A stretch of 64,000 bases of DNA from Archangium primigenium (GCF_016904885.1 NZ_JADWYI010000001.1:3534001-3598000), one strand, 5' to 3'; numbered from the stretch's first letter, positions 50,801 to 59,702 are shown. The notes: generated from the sequence alone by a model not told the origin. Numbers and translations: made by a program.

Positions 50801-53023
50801 GAGTCCCCCGCGCGGCAGGACGAGGGCGCCCACCCGCTGATCCAGACCCTGTTCAGCTTCCACGACGCGCCGCACGGCACGGTGGGGGCGTCTCCGCTGG
50901 ACGTCACCGTCGTGGAGGGGTTGAGCAACGGCTCGGCGAAGTTCGAGGTGTCCGTCGTCGCGGTGCCGCGCTACGCCCAGGCAGGACACATCAGCCGGGA
51001 GGAGGGCGATGTCGTGCACATTCCCCGCTCGGACGGGCCCGTGCCGCCCAGTCCCCGCTCGGCCCTGTGTGGCATCACGCTCGCCTGGGAGTTCGACACC
51101 GAGCTCTTCGACGCGGCGTTCATCACGGGCATGCTCGCCGCGTACCAGACGCTGCTGCACGCCCTCGTCGACGCGCCCGACACCCGGGTCTCCGCGCTGC
51201 CGCTGATGGACGCGGCCCAGGCCCGGGCGCTCGTCGTGACAGGGCCCCAGCCGCCCCTTCCGGAGTCCTGGCTCCCCCGACTCGTCGAGCTCCAGGCGGA
51301 GCGCACGCCGGAGGCGCCGGCCCTGGTCTCGGGCGCGGGCGTCGTGTCCTACCGGGACCTGGTGCGCGAGGCGCGCTACCGGGCGTCCCACCTCCGAAGC
51401 CAGGGCGTGGGCCCGGGGGACGTGGTGGCGGTGTGCCTGCCCTTGTCGGACCGGATGGCCGTCGCCCAGCTCGCGGTGCTGTTCACTGGGGCCGCCTTCC
51501 TGCCCCTGGCGCCCCACCATCCGCCCGCGCACCTGACGCGCCTGCTCCAGGACGCGCGGCCCCGCCTCGTCCTCACCACCCGGGCCCTGGCGGAGCGGGT
51601 CGGCGATGTTCCGCTCGTCCTGTGGGACGCGCCCATCGACTCCGCCGACAGGCCGCTGCCCCCGGGCGAGCCCTCCGCCCTCGCCTACGTCATCTATACG
51701 TCCGGCTCGACGGGCCAGCCCAAGGGGGTCCTGGTCGAGCACCGCTCGGTGGTGGCCCGCCTGCACGGCTCGGAGGTGCTCGGCCTGGGTCCTGGCAAGA
51801 CGATGCTGGCCCTGTCCTCGCCGGGCTTCGACGTGTCGGTGATGGAGGTGTGGGGCGCGTGGCTCAAGGGCGCGGCGGTCCACTTCCTCGAGCCGGGCTG
51901 GACGACCCGGGAGGTGGCGCGGTGCATGGCGCGGGGCGCGGTGACCCACGTGAGCCTCACGCCCGCGGTGTTCCACGCCCTGGTGGCCGAAGCCCCGGAG
52001 AGCTTCGAGCGGGTCGAGCGGATCTCCGTGGCGGGGGATGTCGTCTCGCCCGAGGCGGTGCACGCGCTGCGGCGCCGGGGCGTCTCGCGCGTGACCAACG
52101 TCTACGGCCCGACCGAGACCACCATCTTCGCCAGCACCCTGGACCTGGAGGACTGGTCCGGGGTGGAGGGCGCCCGGGTGCCCATTGGGCGACCCCCGGC
52201 CCACTGTCAGCTCGCCGTGCTCGATGCGCACGGGCGGGCGGTGCCCGCGGGCGTGGTGGGGGAGATCTGCATCGGAGGGCCGGGGGTCGCCCGGGGCTAC
52301 CTCGGCCAGCCGGGCCTCACCGCCGAGCGCTTCGTGCCGCATCCCCTCGCGGCGGAGCCTGGCGAGCGGCTGTACCGCAGTGGAGACCTGGGCCGGTGGT
52401 TGCCCGGCGGCCTCCTGGAGTTCGTGGGCCGCCGGGACGAGCAGGTGAAGATCCGGGGCGTCCGGGTGGAGCTCGCGGAGGTGCGGGCCGCGCTGGCCGC
52501 GCATCCCGGGGTGACGGACGCGGTGGTGACCGTGGAGCGCTCCGGGGGCGAGGCCCGGCTGGTGGGGTACGTGCTGGCCGCGCCCGGGGCCATGTTGTCG
52601 GGTCCGTCCGTGCGCGAGGAGCTGGCCCGCCGGGTGCCCGGTGCGTTCGTGCCCGGCGTCGTCATGGTGCTGGAGGCCTGGCCGCTCACCCCGAGCGGCA
52701 AGCTGGACCGCTCCCGGCTCCCCGCGCCGAGCCTTCAGGCGGACGCGGTCTTCACCGCCCCGAGGACCGAGCAGGAGACCCGGATCGCCGCCCTGGTCAC
52801 CGGCCTGCTGGCGCTGGAGCGGGTGGGGGTCCACGACAGCCTGTTCGCGCTGGGGATGCACTCTTTGCAGGCCATGCGGCTGGCCTCGCGGTTGAGCGCG
52901 ATGACCGGGCACGAGGTTTCTCCCGCGCTCCTCTTCTCCCATCCAACCGTCGCGGCCCTGGCGCTCGTGCTGCCCTCGCTGCCGACCTCGCGTCCCACCA
53001 TCACGAGGTTGCCCCGCGCATGA
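47879..53023 (+). CDS. Non-ribosomal peptide synthetase, A-PCP-C-A-PCP
   Basis: Protein of 1714 residues starting with TTG at 47879, seven or eight bases after GGAG; no better start lies nearby. Domains: adenylation A1 (about 50-545; YIICTSGSTGEPK, GYGPTEIT, LTPSGKVDR), carrier PCP1 (about 550-625; LGGHSLFATQ), condensation C (about 640-1075; intact HHIVHDGWS), A2 (about 1110-1590; YVIYTSGSTGQPKG, VYGPTETT, LTPSGKLDR) and PCP2 (about 1620-1690; LGMHSLQAM). A1 without a C domain loads the first residue. By eye the pocket starts FDAALFD in A1 and FDVSVME in A2; I make no substrate call. No epimerase, methyltransferase or thioesterase. The stop overlaps the next gene (ATGA). Confidence 0.95.
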   Translation: MSPPPSPVLVTGTEYERLLPSLRRKQPWALGSSSSVRAEQVPPRRAVPVHGDGVAQGPWRSALALIDDQCRQHADRVALADASTEVTYARLSARTRALATRLRAQGVRAGDVVAVVMDRSLAFIETALAVWRLGAAYLPLAPAHPAAWRADVVRRAGAVLVVGPSAESAVPGVPHLVPESADVPPSESEALEAPTLTPESLAYIICTSGSTGEPKLVMIEQRGVANLLLAQRRFLDGVGPQVRVLQFFHPSFDAALFDILMALGNGGRLELIDDTLISGEPLAEVLRSRRITHAVLPVSVLRTLSPEGFPDLEVVMSTGDVCLPETARRWSLNHRFVNGYGPTEITVGCTLHTVGTQDAGRVPIGRPLAGTHIVLLDEHLRPVPEGTPGEICIGGSGVGRGYLGQPALTAERFIPDPFSPTPGARLYRSGDLGQFLADGSLDFLGRRDDQVKVRGARIELGQVEAALCDLPGVRDAVAVIDGAGERLLGYVLPTEGPACDVAALRATLRHRLPGYLVPDVLVAVEAWPLTPSGKVDRSRLPRPRGAGDSAEGLPRTSLERALAGIAAELLGLERVGVRDNLFALGGHSLFATQLVARVRAELGVHLELSAVLASPVIAELAEHLRDVPRSVDPGPRRAEPGTPVVPSYAQQRVWMMHKLHPEARAYHTQAVLRLEGELVLAALNASLTDIVRRQDVLRTRFPEVDGELRCELEAPWDVEVAVRDLQALDEARHAEAVGEAVRELLAAPFSLAEGRPFRWLLLRLGAREHVFVHVEHHIVHDGWSFNLFVRELVDGYADHVRHGRGRREDPPVRYSDYARWQREWCATEAAAAQRRFWRQELEGAETVLALPRNPVPAARRFRGVAPRMEIDEGLAHRLLALSERGSTSLFNTLLAAFFVLLHRYTGASDVLVGSGVANRHWRDTEELLGMFVNTVVLRGRLHGDPTFSEFLERVRRTSLAVYDHQELPYGMIFAESPARQDEGAHPLIQTLFSFHDAPHGTVGASPLDVTVVEGLSNGSAKFEVSVVAVPRYAQAGHISREEGDVVHIPRSDGPVPPSPRSALCGITLAWEFDTELFDAAFITGMLAAYQTLLHALVDAPDTRVSALPLMDAAQARALVVTGPQPPLPESWLPRLVELQAERTPEAPALVSGAGVVSYRDLVREARYRASHLRSQGVGPGDVVAVCLPLSDRMAVAQLAVLFTGAAFLPLAPHHPPAHLTRLLQDARPRLVLTTRALAERVGDVPLVLWDAPIDSADRPLPPGEPSALAYVIYTSGSTGQPKGVLVEHRSVVARLHGSEVLGLGPGKTMLALSSPGFDVSVMEVWGAWLKGAAVHFLEPGWTTREVARCMARGAVTHVSLTPAVFHALVAEAPESFERVERISVAGDVVSPEAVHALRRRGVSRVTNVYGPTETTIFASTLDLEDWSGVEGARVPIGRPPAHCQLAVLDAHGRAVPAGVVGEICIGGPGVARGYLGQPGLTAERFVPHPLAAEPGERLYRSGDLGRWLPGGLLEFVGRRDEQVKIRGVRVELAEVRAALAAHPGVTDAVVTVERSGGEARLVGYVLAAPGAMLSGPSVREELARRVPGAFVPGVVMVLEAWPLTPSGKLDRSRLPAPSLQADAVFTAPRTEQETRIAALVTGLLALERVGVHDSLFALGMHSLQAMRLASRLSAMTGHEVSPALLFSHPTVAALALVLPSLPTSRPTITRLPRA

Positions 53024-54534
53024 CGGACCTGTTCCCCATGTCCTTCGCCCAGCGGCGGCTGTGCTTCCTGCATGGGCTCGACCCCTCGGGTTTCGCCCAT
53101 GGCTCGGCGCGGTGCTTCCAGGTGACGGGCCCGTTGGACCTCTCCGCCTTGCGCGGGGCCCTGGACCTGCTGGTCGCGAGGCACGAGCCGCTGCGGACCG
53201 TCTTTCCCCTCGGCTCGCTCCAGCGGGTGTCGCCCACGGGTCAGGCCTTCCCGCGCGTGCTCGACGTGGCGGACGAGGCCGAGGCGGCGCGGCGGCTCGA
53301 CGCGCTCGTGTCCGAGCCCTTCGACGTCGAGCACGGCCCGCTCGCCCGGCTCACCGTGCTCCGGTGGGCCGAGACGTCGCACCTGCTCGTCTTCTGCCTG
53401 CACCTGCTCGTGGCCGATGGCTGGTCCGCGCAGGTCTTCTTCGAGGAGCTGTCGCTCGCTTACCGGGCGCGGTTCACCGGGGGGGCCCTCGACTGGCCCG
53501 AGCTGCCCATTCAATACGTGGATTGGGCGGCGTGGCAGCGGGAACAGCTCACCGAACCCCGGCGCGAGGTCCTGGTGCGCTGGTGGCGGGAGTGGCTCGC
53601 GGGCGTTCCCCCCACGCTGGACCTGGTGCCCTACCGGCGCGCGCGGGGCCGGGGGCAGCGGATTCAGCGCCCGTTGTCCGAGGTGCTGCTCTCGCGGCTC
53701 CGGGCCCAGGCGCGCAGCGAGGGGCAGACGCTGTTCACGGTCCTGGCGGCCGCCTGCGGCCTCGTCGTCGGGCGGCTCGCGGACCGGGAGCGCCTGGTGC
53801 TGGGCCTGGCCGTGGCCAATCGGGACCCGCCCGAGGTCGAGCGCGTCCTGGGCTTCTTCGTCAACACCGTGGCGCTGCGGATCGACCTGGGCGGCGGGCC
53901 CTCCTTCCGGGAGCTGCTCGTCCGGGTGGCCGAGTCCACCGCCGCCGCGCTCGCGCACCAGGCGTTGCCCTTCGAGCAGCTCGTCGCGGCACTCGATCCG
54001 CCCCGGGACCCCGACCGCTCCCCCCTGGTCCAGGTCAACTTCGCGCACCATCCGCTGGGGTCGCTGGGCGTGCTGGCACTGGCGGGCTGCGCGGTGACGG
54101 AGCGCGTGCTGGACTTCGTCCCGGTGAAGTTCGAGCTCACCCTGAAGGTGGAGGAGACGGCCGACGGGGGCGCGCGCGTCGGAGCCGAGTTCGACGAGGG
54201 CCTGTTGCCGCCGGGCGTCGTGGAGACGCTGCTGACCACCTACGAGGAGGTGCTGGAGGCCGCCGCGTCCGAGCGGCCGGTGGCGGAGTGGATGCTCCCG
54301 CGGACGGAGACGCAGCGTGCCGTGGCCCGCCTGTTCGCGCAGGTGCTGGGCGTCGACGCGGTGGGCCTCCATGAGGACTTCTTCCGGCGGGGAGGCCACT
54401 CCCTGCTGCTGGTGGAGCTCGCGGCCGGGATTCGGGCCGGGTTCGGGCGTGATCTCCCGCTGCACGCGCTGTATGCACTCCCCACGGTGGCCGGTGTGGC
54501 CGCCCGCCTCGAGCAGGAGACCCGAGATGACTGA
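53020..54534 (+). CDS. Stand-alone condensation-like domain plus carrier protein (C*-PCP)
   Basis: Protein of 504 residues: condensation-type fold (about 1-420) and a carrier domain (about 430-500; RRGGHSLLLVEL with the phosphopantetheine Ser). The opening FPMSFAQRRLCFLHGLDP and the later FFVNTVALRIDL are normal C-domain signatures. The active-site motif, normally HHxxxDG, reads HLLVADG (128-134): the second, catalytic His is Leu. It may therefore not form peptide bonds and could act as a docking or gating domain. It overlaps the NRPS stop (ATGA) and the P450 start by 8 bp, so all three are one operon. Confidence 0.9.
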   Translation: MTDLFPMSFAQRRLCFLHGLDPSGFAHGSARCFQVTGPLDLSALRGALDLLVARHEPLRTVFPLGSLQRVSPTGQAFPRVLDVADEAEAARRLDALVSEPFDVEHGPLARLTVLRWAETSHLLVFCLHLLVADGWSAQVFFEELSLAYRARFTGGALDWPELPIQYVDWAAWQREQLTEPRREVLVRWWREWLAGVPPTLDLVPYRRARGRGQRIQRPLSEVLLSRLRAQARSEGQTLFTVLAAACGLVVGRLADRERLVLGLAVANRDPPEVERVLGFFVNTVALRIDLGGGPSFRELLVRVAESTAAALAHQALPFEQLVAALDPPRDPDRSPLVQVNFAHHPLGSLGVLALAGCAVTERVLDFVPVKFELTLKVEETADGGARVGAEFDEGLLPPGVVETLLTTYEEVLEAAASERPVAEWMLPRTETQRAVARLFAQVLGVDAVGLHEDFFRRGGHSLLLVELAAGIRAGFGRDLPLHALYALPTVAGVAARLEQETRDD

Positions 54535-55726
54535 GTCCTATCCGCTGCCCCGGGACGAGCGGCGACCGCTGGCGCCGCCTCCGGACTTCGAGCGCCTGCG
54601 GCGCGAAGCGCCCGTGTCCCGCATCCGCATCTGGGATGGCAGCACCCCCTGGCTCATCACCCGGTACGAGGACGCCTGCGCGGCGCTGGCGGATCCCCGG
54701 CTGAGCATGGACTTCACGCTGCCGGGCTTTCCGCACATCTCGCCCGCGTCGGCGCTGCGCAGTGCCCGGCTGTTGCCGTTTCCGTTCCGTCCCGAGGCGG
54801 ACTACCGGCGTCAGCGGGCCATGCTCCTGCGGGAGTTCTCGCCCCGGCGCATGGAGGCCCTGCGGCCCGCGGTCCAGCGCGCCGTGGACGACGCGCTCGA
54901 CGCGATGGAGGCCGGGCCGAGGCCGGTGGACCTGATGGCGACCTACGCGCTGCCCGTGGCCACGCGGGTCATCTGCGAGCTGCTGGGCGTGCCTCATGAG
55001 GACTACGAGCCCCTGCATGCCCTCAGCCGCACCATCGCCTCACGCACCGCGCCCAAGGACGTGGTCGGCCGGGCCATGGACGAGATGGATGGCTACTTCC
55101 ACCGGCTGGTGGCGACCCACAAGGCCGCGCCCGGAGACACGCTCGTGGGCCGTGTCGTGGCCCAGGACGTCCTGGGCGGCGCCCTGAGTGACGAGGACGC
55201 CGCGGCCATGTTCCAGATGCTGTTCTTCGCCGGGCACGGGCCCTCGGCCTACATGATCGGCCTGGGCACGGTGGCGCTCCTGCTGGAGCCCGCGCAGCGC
55301 GAGCGCTTCCTCGCGGCGCGCGAGCCGGCGCGGCGCTCCGCGGCCGTGCAGGAGTTGCTGCGCTACGTCACCGTCTCCCACAACGCCCGCCAGCGGGTGG
55401 CCACGGCGGACCTCACCGTGGGGGGCCAGCTCATCCGGGAGGGGGAAGGGGTGCTGGTGCAACTCGACGCCGCCAACCGCGACCCCGCCGTCTTCCCCGC
55501 GCCGGACCGGTTGGACGTCGAGCGCGCGCCGGTCCACAACCTCGCGATGGGGCACGGCATCCACCTGTGCATGGGCCGCGCGCTGGCGCTCATCGAGCTG
55601 GACGTGGCCTTCGAGTCGCTGTGGCGGCGGCTGCCCGCGCTGCGTCTGGCGGTGCCGCTCGAGGAGATTCCCTTCAAGCACGACGAGAATCTCCTGGGCG
55701 CGCACGAGGTGCCGGTCACCTGGTAG
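54527..55726 (+). CDS. Cytochrome P450, NRPS-associated
   Basis: Soluble bacterial P450 of 399 residues. The heme-binding loop is MGHGIHLCMGRALA (Cys about 348), and the K-helix ExxR is ELLR (about 275-278). In the I helix the usual AGxE/D-T reads AGHGPSA (about 235-241), so the acid-alcohol pair for oxygen activation is missing; oxygen activation may depend on substrate groups, as in some atypical P450s. It overlaps the C*-PCP gene by 8 bp. The likely role is oxidation of an aminoacyl or peptidyl chain bound to the last carrier domain; this is inference. Confidence 0.92.
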   Translation: MTESYPLPRDERRPLAPPPDFERLRREAPVSRIRIWDGSTPWLITRYEDACAALADPRLSMDFTLPGFPHISPASALRSARLLPFPFRPEADYRRQRAMLLREFSPRRMEALRPAVQRAVDDALDAMEAGPRPVDLMATYALPVATRVICELLGVPHEDYEPLHALSRTIASRTAPKDVVGRAMDEMDGYFHRLVATHKAAPGDTLVGRVVAQDVLGGALSDEDAAAMFQMLFFAGHGPSAYMIGLGTVALLLEPAQRERFLAAREPARRSAAVQELLRYVTVSHNARQRVATADLTVGGQLIREGEGVLVQLDAANRDPAVFPAPDRLDVERAPVHNLAMGHGIHLCMGRALALIELDVAFESLWRRLPALRLAVPLEEIPFKHDENLLGAHEVPVTW

Positions 55727-55814
55727 CCCGCGCGGCTACAGCGCACGAGGCCGCGGCGCATGCGTACCTCGTCCGATGGACACCTGGGGCGGTGGGCGGA
55801 CAGCATGCGTCCCC

Positions 55815-57248
55815 ATGCGATTGTCGACATCGAAGTCCCGCGGTGAAGTGGGGTCGGTAGCACCGGAGCGCGCGCGTTGGCGGGGAGACCGGCTGGCCGC
55901 GGTCCTGGCGGCGGTGCTCCTCGGCGCGAGCGTGCCGGGTTGTAGCGAGGACCCGCCCGTCGACAACGGGCCGCCCGAGAAGCCGACCCCGCCGGCCCCC
56001 GTGACGCCCGTGCGGGAGGAGGGCCGGGCGATCGCGTTCTCCAAGTTCGGACTCGTGGTGGTGGGCTCCACCGATGTGAACCTCGCGACGTCGGGAGTGG
56101 ACGTGCTCGTGCGCCGCTACACGCCCGCGGGCGCGGTGGACAACACGTTCGGCGAGGCGGGCTCGGTGGTCCTCGACTTCGGCGGGCCGGCGAAGGGACC
56201 CCTGTCCGGCGAGCGCGAGCAGAACGATCAGGCGGACACCGTGACGATCCTCTCGGATGACCGCATCCTCGTGGCCGGCTTCGCGCGGGCGGGGGATGGC
56301 GGGGATGCGCGCGACATCTCGCTCGTGCGCCTGCTGCCCAACGGCCAGCTGGACACCAGCTTCAACAACTCGGGCCGGCTGCGCGTGCACTTCGGCGAGA
56401 CGGACTCCACGGACTTCCGAGGCACGGCGCACAGCCTGCTGCCGCTCGCGGACGGGCGCTTCTACGTGGGCGGCTTCCTGTCGAAGTCCGGCAGCATCCC
56501 GGACGATGACTTCGTGCTGCTGCGCTACAAGGAGGATGGCACGCTCGACACGTCCTTCACCTCGAGTGGCAGCCCCAAGGGCAGCTGGGTGGGCGGGGCC
56601 TACACCGACATGGAGTCCGTGCAGGGCATGGTGCTCCAGGGCACGAGCGTGGTGCTGGCGGGAGGCGACGACTTCTCGGCGGTGCGCATCCTGGCGAGCG
56701 GGGCCCAGGACCTGTCCTTCGGCTCGTCCGGACGGGCGCGCAATGTCGGGGGCCGGGCCCATGCCGTGGCCGTGCGTCCCGGGGGCGGCCTGCTCCTGGC
56801 CGGCGAGCGCCAGGACGTGAAGGTGGGTGGGAAGGAGCACGGCGTGCTCAGGCTCGTCGCCTACACGGCGGACGGAAAGCCGGACAACGGTTTTGGTACC
56901 TCGGGGGTGGTGGAGCTCACCGCGCCCGCGGACGCGCTCGATGTCATCGACGTGAGCGGCCTGCATGTGCTGCCGGATGGCCGCTTCCTCGTCTACGCGG
57001 ACGTGCGCGCCGAGCCCGTCCTCCTGCGCTTCCTGGCCAACGGCGCGCTGGACACGTCGTTCGGCACCGGAGGACTCATGCGCTGGCCGAAGACCCGGCT
57101 CGTGTTGCCCCTGTTCATCCGGCCCACCACGGGTCCCAAGCTCGCCGTCGGGGGCAATCGGATCTTCGTCATCGAGACCAATGCCTATACGGATGCCATC
57201 ATCCCCGATGGCACGCGCCGCGTGTTCCTGGAGAGCACGGACCTCTAG
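55815..57248 (+). CDS. Delta-60 repeat lipoprotein
   Basis: Surface lipoprotein of about 477 residues from 55815; an ATG at 55776 and a GTG at 55848 are other possible starts, none with a clear ribosome binding site. The lipobox is VPGC after an Ala/Leu helix. The body is built of repeats of about 55-60 residues with an end such as GxxDxxFGxxG (VDNTFGEAG, LDTSFNNSG, LDTSFTSSG, LDTSFGTGG), the delta-60 type predicted to form a beta-propeller. Function unknown. It converges with the DUF6311-like gene, overlapping by 4 bp. Confidence 0.85.
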   Translation: MRLSTSKSRGEVGSVAPERARWRGDRLAAVLAAVLLGASVPGCSEDPPVDNGPPEKPTPPAPVTPVREEGRAIAFSKFGLVVVGSTDVNLATSGVDVLVRRYTPAGAVDNTFGEAGSVVLDFGGPAKGPLSGEREQNDQADTVTILSDDRILVAGFARAGDGGDARDISLVRLLPNGQLDTSFNNSGRLRVHFGETDSTDFRGTAHSLLPLADGRFYVGGFLSKSGSIPDDDFVLLRYKEDGTLDTSFTSSGSPKGSWVGGAYTDMESVQGMVLQGTSVVLAGGDDFSAVRILASGAQDLSFGSSGRARNVGGRAHAVAVRPGGGLLLAGERQDVKVGGKEHGVLRLVAYTADGKPDNGFGTSGVVELTAPADALDVIDVSGLHVLPDGRFLVYADVRAEPVLLRFLANGALDTSFGTGGLMRWPKTRLVLPLFIRPTTGPKLAVGGNRIFVIETNAYTDAIIPDGTRRVFLESTDL

Positions 57249-58960
57249 GGGATGCCCGCGGGCGGTGGGGACAGGGTGATGCGCTGCCGGTCCAGGGCCT
57301 GGGCGAACGCGTCCGTGCGCTCGCCCGCCACGCAGACCGACAGGTTCTCCAGCACCCCACAGCGCGCGCCGGCCCGGAGGAAGCCCTCGAGCCGATCCGG
57401 CATCACCACGTACACCGTGCGCGCCTCCACGCCGCCAGGACGCATGGAGGCGCGGCAGTCCTCGGCGATCACCGGGGGCGTGCGCGAGGCATAGCCGGAG
57501 TTGAAGGTGAGCCCCTCGCGGTACGCCAGGTACACCAGCGCGCTCACCAGCGGCTCGTCGTAGTGGCACACCCACTGGGCCTGCGTGGGAAAGAGCGAGA
57601 GGTGCTGGTAGGTGCCCCGCAGGGCCGCCCACTCGGGAGCGCTCAGCCGTTGGAAGTGCGTGGGCTGGCGCAGGGCACTGCGCTCGACGCGCAACTCCCC
57701 GGCCTGCAGCACCACCGCGAGGCCCAGGGCCACCCCGGCCACGGCGGGGCGCTCGCGCCAGAGCCGGACGACGAGCACCACCGCGCCAGCGAGCAGCAGG
57801 TAGTACAGCGGCCAGATGAAGCGCCCGGAGGAGCGGAAGGCCGCCGTGTACTGCTGGACCGGCGCGGAGAGCGCGCTCAAGTCCACCAGGAGCCGTCCCC
57901 GCCAGGTGATGTGGTCGGACAGCGCGTACACGGCCATGACCCCGACGACGCCCAGGGCGGGCCCACCCCTGCGCCACGGCAGCCGCCGCGCCGTGTCCCC
58001 GTGCGCGACGAGGCTCAACCCCGCCACGGACAGCAGCCACAGGCCTCCCGCGCCGAGGTACCCGAAGCCCTCCCACTGCCGGGGCCGCACTGGCTGCTCC
58101 TGGAGCCACTGGGACCAGCCCATGGGGTTGACCAGCGTCGTGAGGTCCGAGGAGAACTGACCATAGCCCTCGGCCCCGAGCCCCGTGCCCACGAAGTAGC
58201 CGAAGAGGGCGAAGCAGAGCAGATCCAACCCGAGCACGACGCCCATCGCCGCGGCCAGGCGACCCCAGCCGAGGGCGTGCGCCAGGCCCAGCCGCACCGC
58301 CAGGGCGAGGGTGAGGGGCAACAGCATCGCCACCCAATACGGGTGGGTGCCCGCACTCAGGACGTTGAGCAAGGCGGCGAGCGCCAGGGCACGCCAGGCG
58401 GCCCGGGGGTCCGGATACGCCCGCAGGTGCAGCCACAGCATCGCCACGAGCAACCAGTGGGCGCACAGGGTCGGGTGCACGAAGCGCACGACGATGACGG
58501 GCGAGAGCGCCAGCAGCACGCCGCCGAGCACCTGGAGCACGGCCCGCGAGGACACGATCGCCACCACCCGCGCCCCGAAGTAGCCCATCCCCAGGAAGCA
58601 CAGCGCGAACCACACGCCGGTGTACTGGAAGTCCACGGGGAGCCAGGAGGAGAACGGCTTGAGCAGCACGGCCGCCCACGGGTTGCCATCCGTGAGCGCC
58701 ACCGACGTCCCATACGGGTAGAACTGGTTGGGCGTGGCCCCCAGGGGCAGTCCCCAGGGCGCGTTGCGGAAGAAGAGCCAGCCGGAGACGTTGCCGGCCC
58801 AGTCCTCGCGCATCATCCAGTCCAGGTGCGTGGGGGGCAGCACCGCCCCGCCGCCGAGCCACAGGAACCACCCGAAGCCGCCGAGCGCGGCGAGCCAGGG
58901 CGCCAGCCGCTGGGCCAGGCCCGACACGGGAGGAGATGCGGAGAGGGGGGCGTTCGACAT
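57245..58960 (-). CDS. DUF6311-like polytopic membrane protein
   Basis: Protein of 571 residues with about ten to twelve helices and a soluble C-terminal domain (about 440-571). The opening (LDWMMREDWAGNVSGWLFFR, then PYGTSVALTDGNPWAA) matches the DUF6311 family, which has the general layout of membrane GT-C glycosyltransferases. The Asp in the first periplasmic loop (HLDWMMRED) would be a candidate catalytic residue if that relation holds. It diverges from the HAD gene over 91 bp. Confidence 0.78.
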   Translation of the reverse strand: MSNAPLSASPPVSGLAQRLAPWLAALGGFGWFLWLGGGAVLPPTHLDWMMREDWAGNVSGWLFFRNAPWGLPLGATPNQFYPYGTSVALTDGNPWAAVLLKPFSSWLPVDFQYTGVWFALCFLGMGYFGARVVAIVSSRAVLQVLGGVLLALSPVIVVRFVHPTLCAHWLLVAMLWLHLRAYPDPRAAWRALALAALLNVLSAGTHPYWVAMLLPLTLALAVRLGLAHALGWGRLAAAMGVVLGLDLLCFALFGYFVGTGLGAEGYGQFSSDLTTLVNPMGWSQWLQEQPVRPRQWEGFGYLGAGGLWLLSVAGLSLVAHGDTARRLPWRRGGPALGVVGVMAVYALSDHITWRGRLLVDLSALSAPVQQYTAAFRSSGRFIWPLYYLLLAGAVVLVVRLWRERPAVAGVALGLAVVLQAGELRVERSALRQPTHFQRLSAPEWAALRGTYQHLSLFPTQAQWVCHYDEPLVSALVYLAYREGLTFNSGYASRTPPVIAEDCRASMRPGGVEARTVYVVMPDRLEGFLRAGARCGVLENLSVCVAGERTDAFAQALDRQRITLSPPPAGIP

Positions 58961-59051
58961 GCGGCCCGGGAGTATCCCCCGCCGTCCGCGTGGCGGACAG
59001 GTCCGTCTTCCTTCGCTGGACGGGCCCCATCCGTCCTGGGAGCATCCCGCG

Positions 59052-59702
59052 GTGCTCATCATCTTCGACTGTGACGGCGTGTTGATCGACTCGGAGGTCC
59101 TGGCGGCGGACGTGCACGCCGAGCTGCTCAGCGGCTTGGGCCTGCCCATCACCCGGCACGAGGTCATCTCGCGCTACACCGGGCTCACCGACGAGGAGCT
59201 CATGCGCCGGGTGGCCGAGCAGCTCGGGCATCCTCTTCCCGCGGACTACAAGCAGCGCTCACTCGTGGAGATCGACCGCCGCCTGGAGACGGTCAAGCCC
59301 ATCGACGGGGTATACCCGCTGCTCGCTCGGCTCACTGGCCCGCGCTGTGTCTGCTCGAACTCGAGCATCCGTCGGCTGAAGATCAGCATGGGGGCCACGG
59401 GCCTCTGGGAGCGCTTCGCGCCGCACATCTTCTCCGCGCCCGAGGTGGGCCGCTCCAAGCCCGCGCCGGACGTGTACCTGCACGCCGCGCGCGTCTTCGG
59501 CGTTTCCCCCCAGGACACCGTCGTCATCGAGGACTCCGAGCACGGCGTGGCGGGCGCGGTCGCCGCCGGCATGCGGGTCATCGGCTTCACCGGGGGCGGG
59601 CACTCGTGGCCCGGCCACACGGACACCTTGAAGGAGGCCGGGGCCGCCGTGGTCGTGTCCCGCCTGGCCGACGTGGATCCCGCCGCGCTCCTCCGGGGTT
59701 GA
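59052..59702 (+). CDS. HAD-superfamily phosphatase (beta-phosphoglucomutase-like)
   Basis: Protein of 216 residues beginning with GTG at 59052. Motif I is FDCDGVLIDSE (nucleophile Asp about 6 and Asp 8), motif II Ser/Thr is in CVCSNSSIRRL, motif III Lys is in VGRSKPAPDVYLHAA, and motif IV is VIEDSEHGVAGA. This is subfamily I HAD with a helical cap, close to YniC/PGMB-type sugar phosphatases. The substrate is not predictable. No signal peptide. Confidence 0.9.
   Translation: MLIIFDCDGVLIDSEVLAADVHAELLSGLGLPITRHEVISRYTGLTDEELMRRVAEQLGHPLPADYKQRSLVEIDRRLETVKPIDGVYPLLARLTGPRCVCSNSSIRRLKISMGATGLWERFAPHIFSAPEVGRSKPAPDVYLHAARVFGVSPQDTVVIEDSEHGVAGAVAAGMRVIGFTGGGHSWPGHTDTLKEAGAAVVVSRLADVDPAALLRG

Noticed and set aside
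48480-52160. Substrate prediction for the two adenylation domains
   Set aside because: Pocket residues read by eye do not match a code I can recall reliably, so no amino acids are named.
47801-52942. A 1713-residue minus-strand open frame
   Set aside because: It is the antisense shadow of the NRPS gene: composition is Arg/His/Gln/Gly biased with no domains, while the plus strand has complete A, PCP and C motifs.
55716-59231. A 1171-residue minus-strand frame
   Set aside because: Shadow of the delta-60, DUF6311-like and HAD genes; it lacks any recognisable domain.
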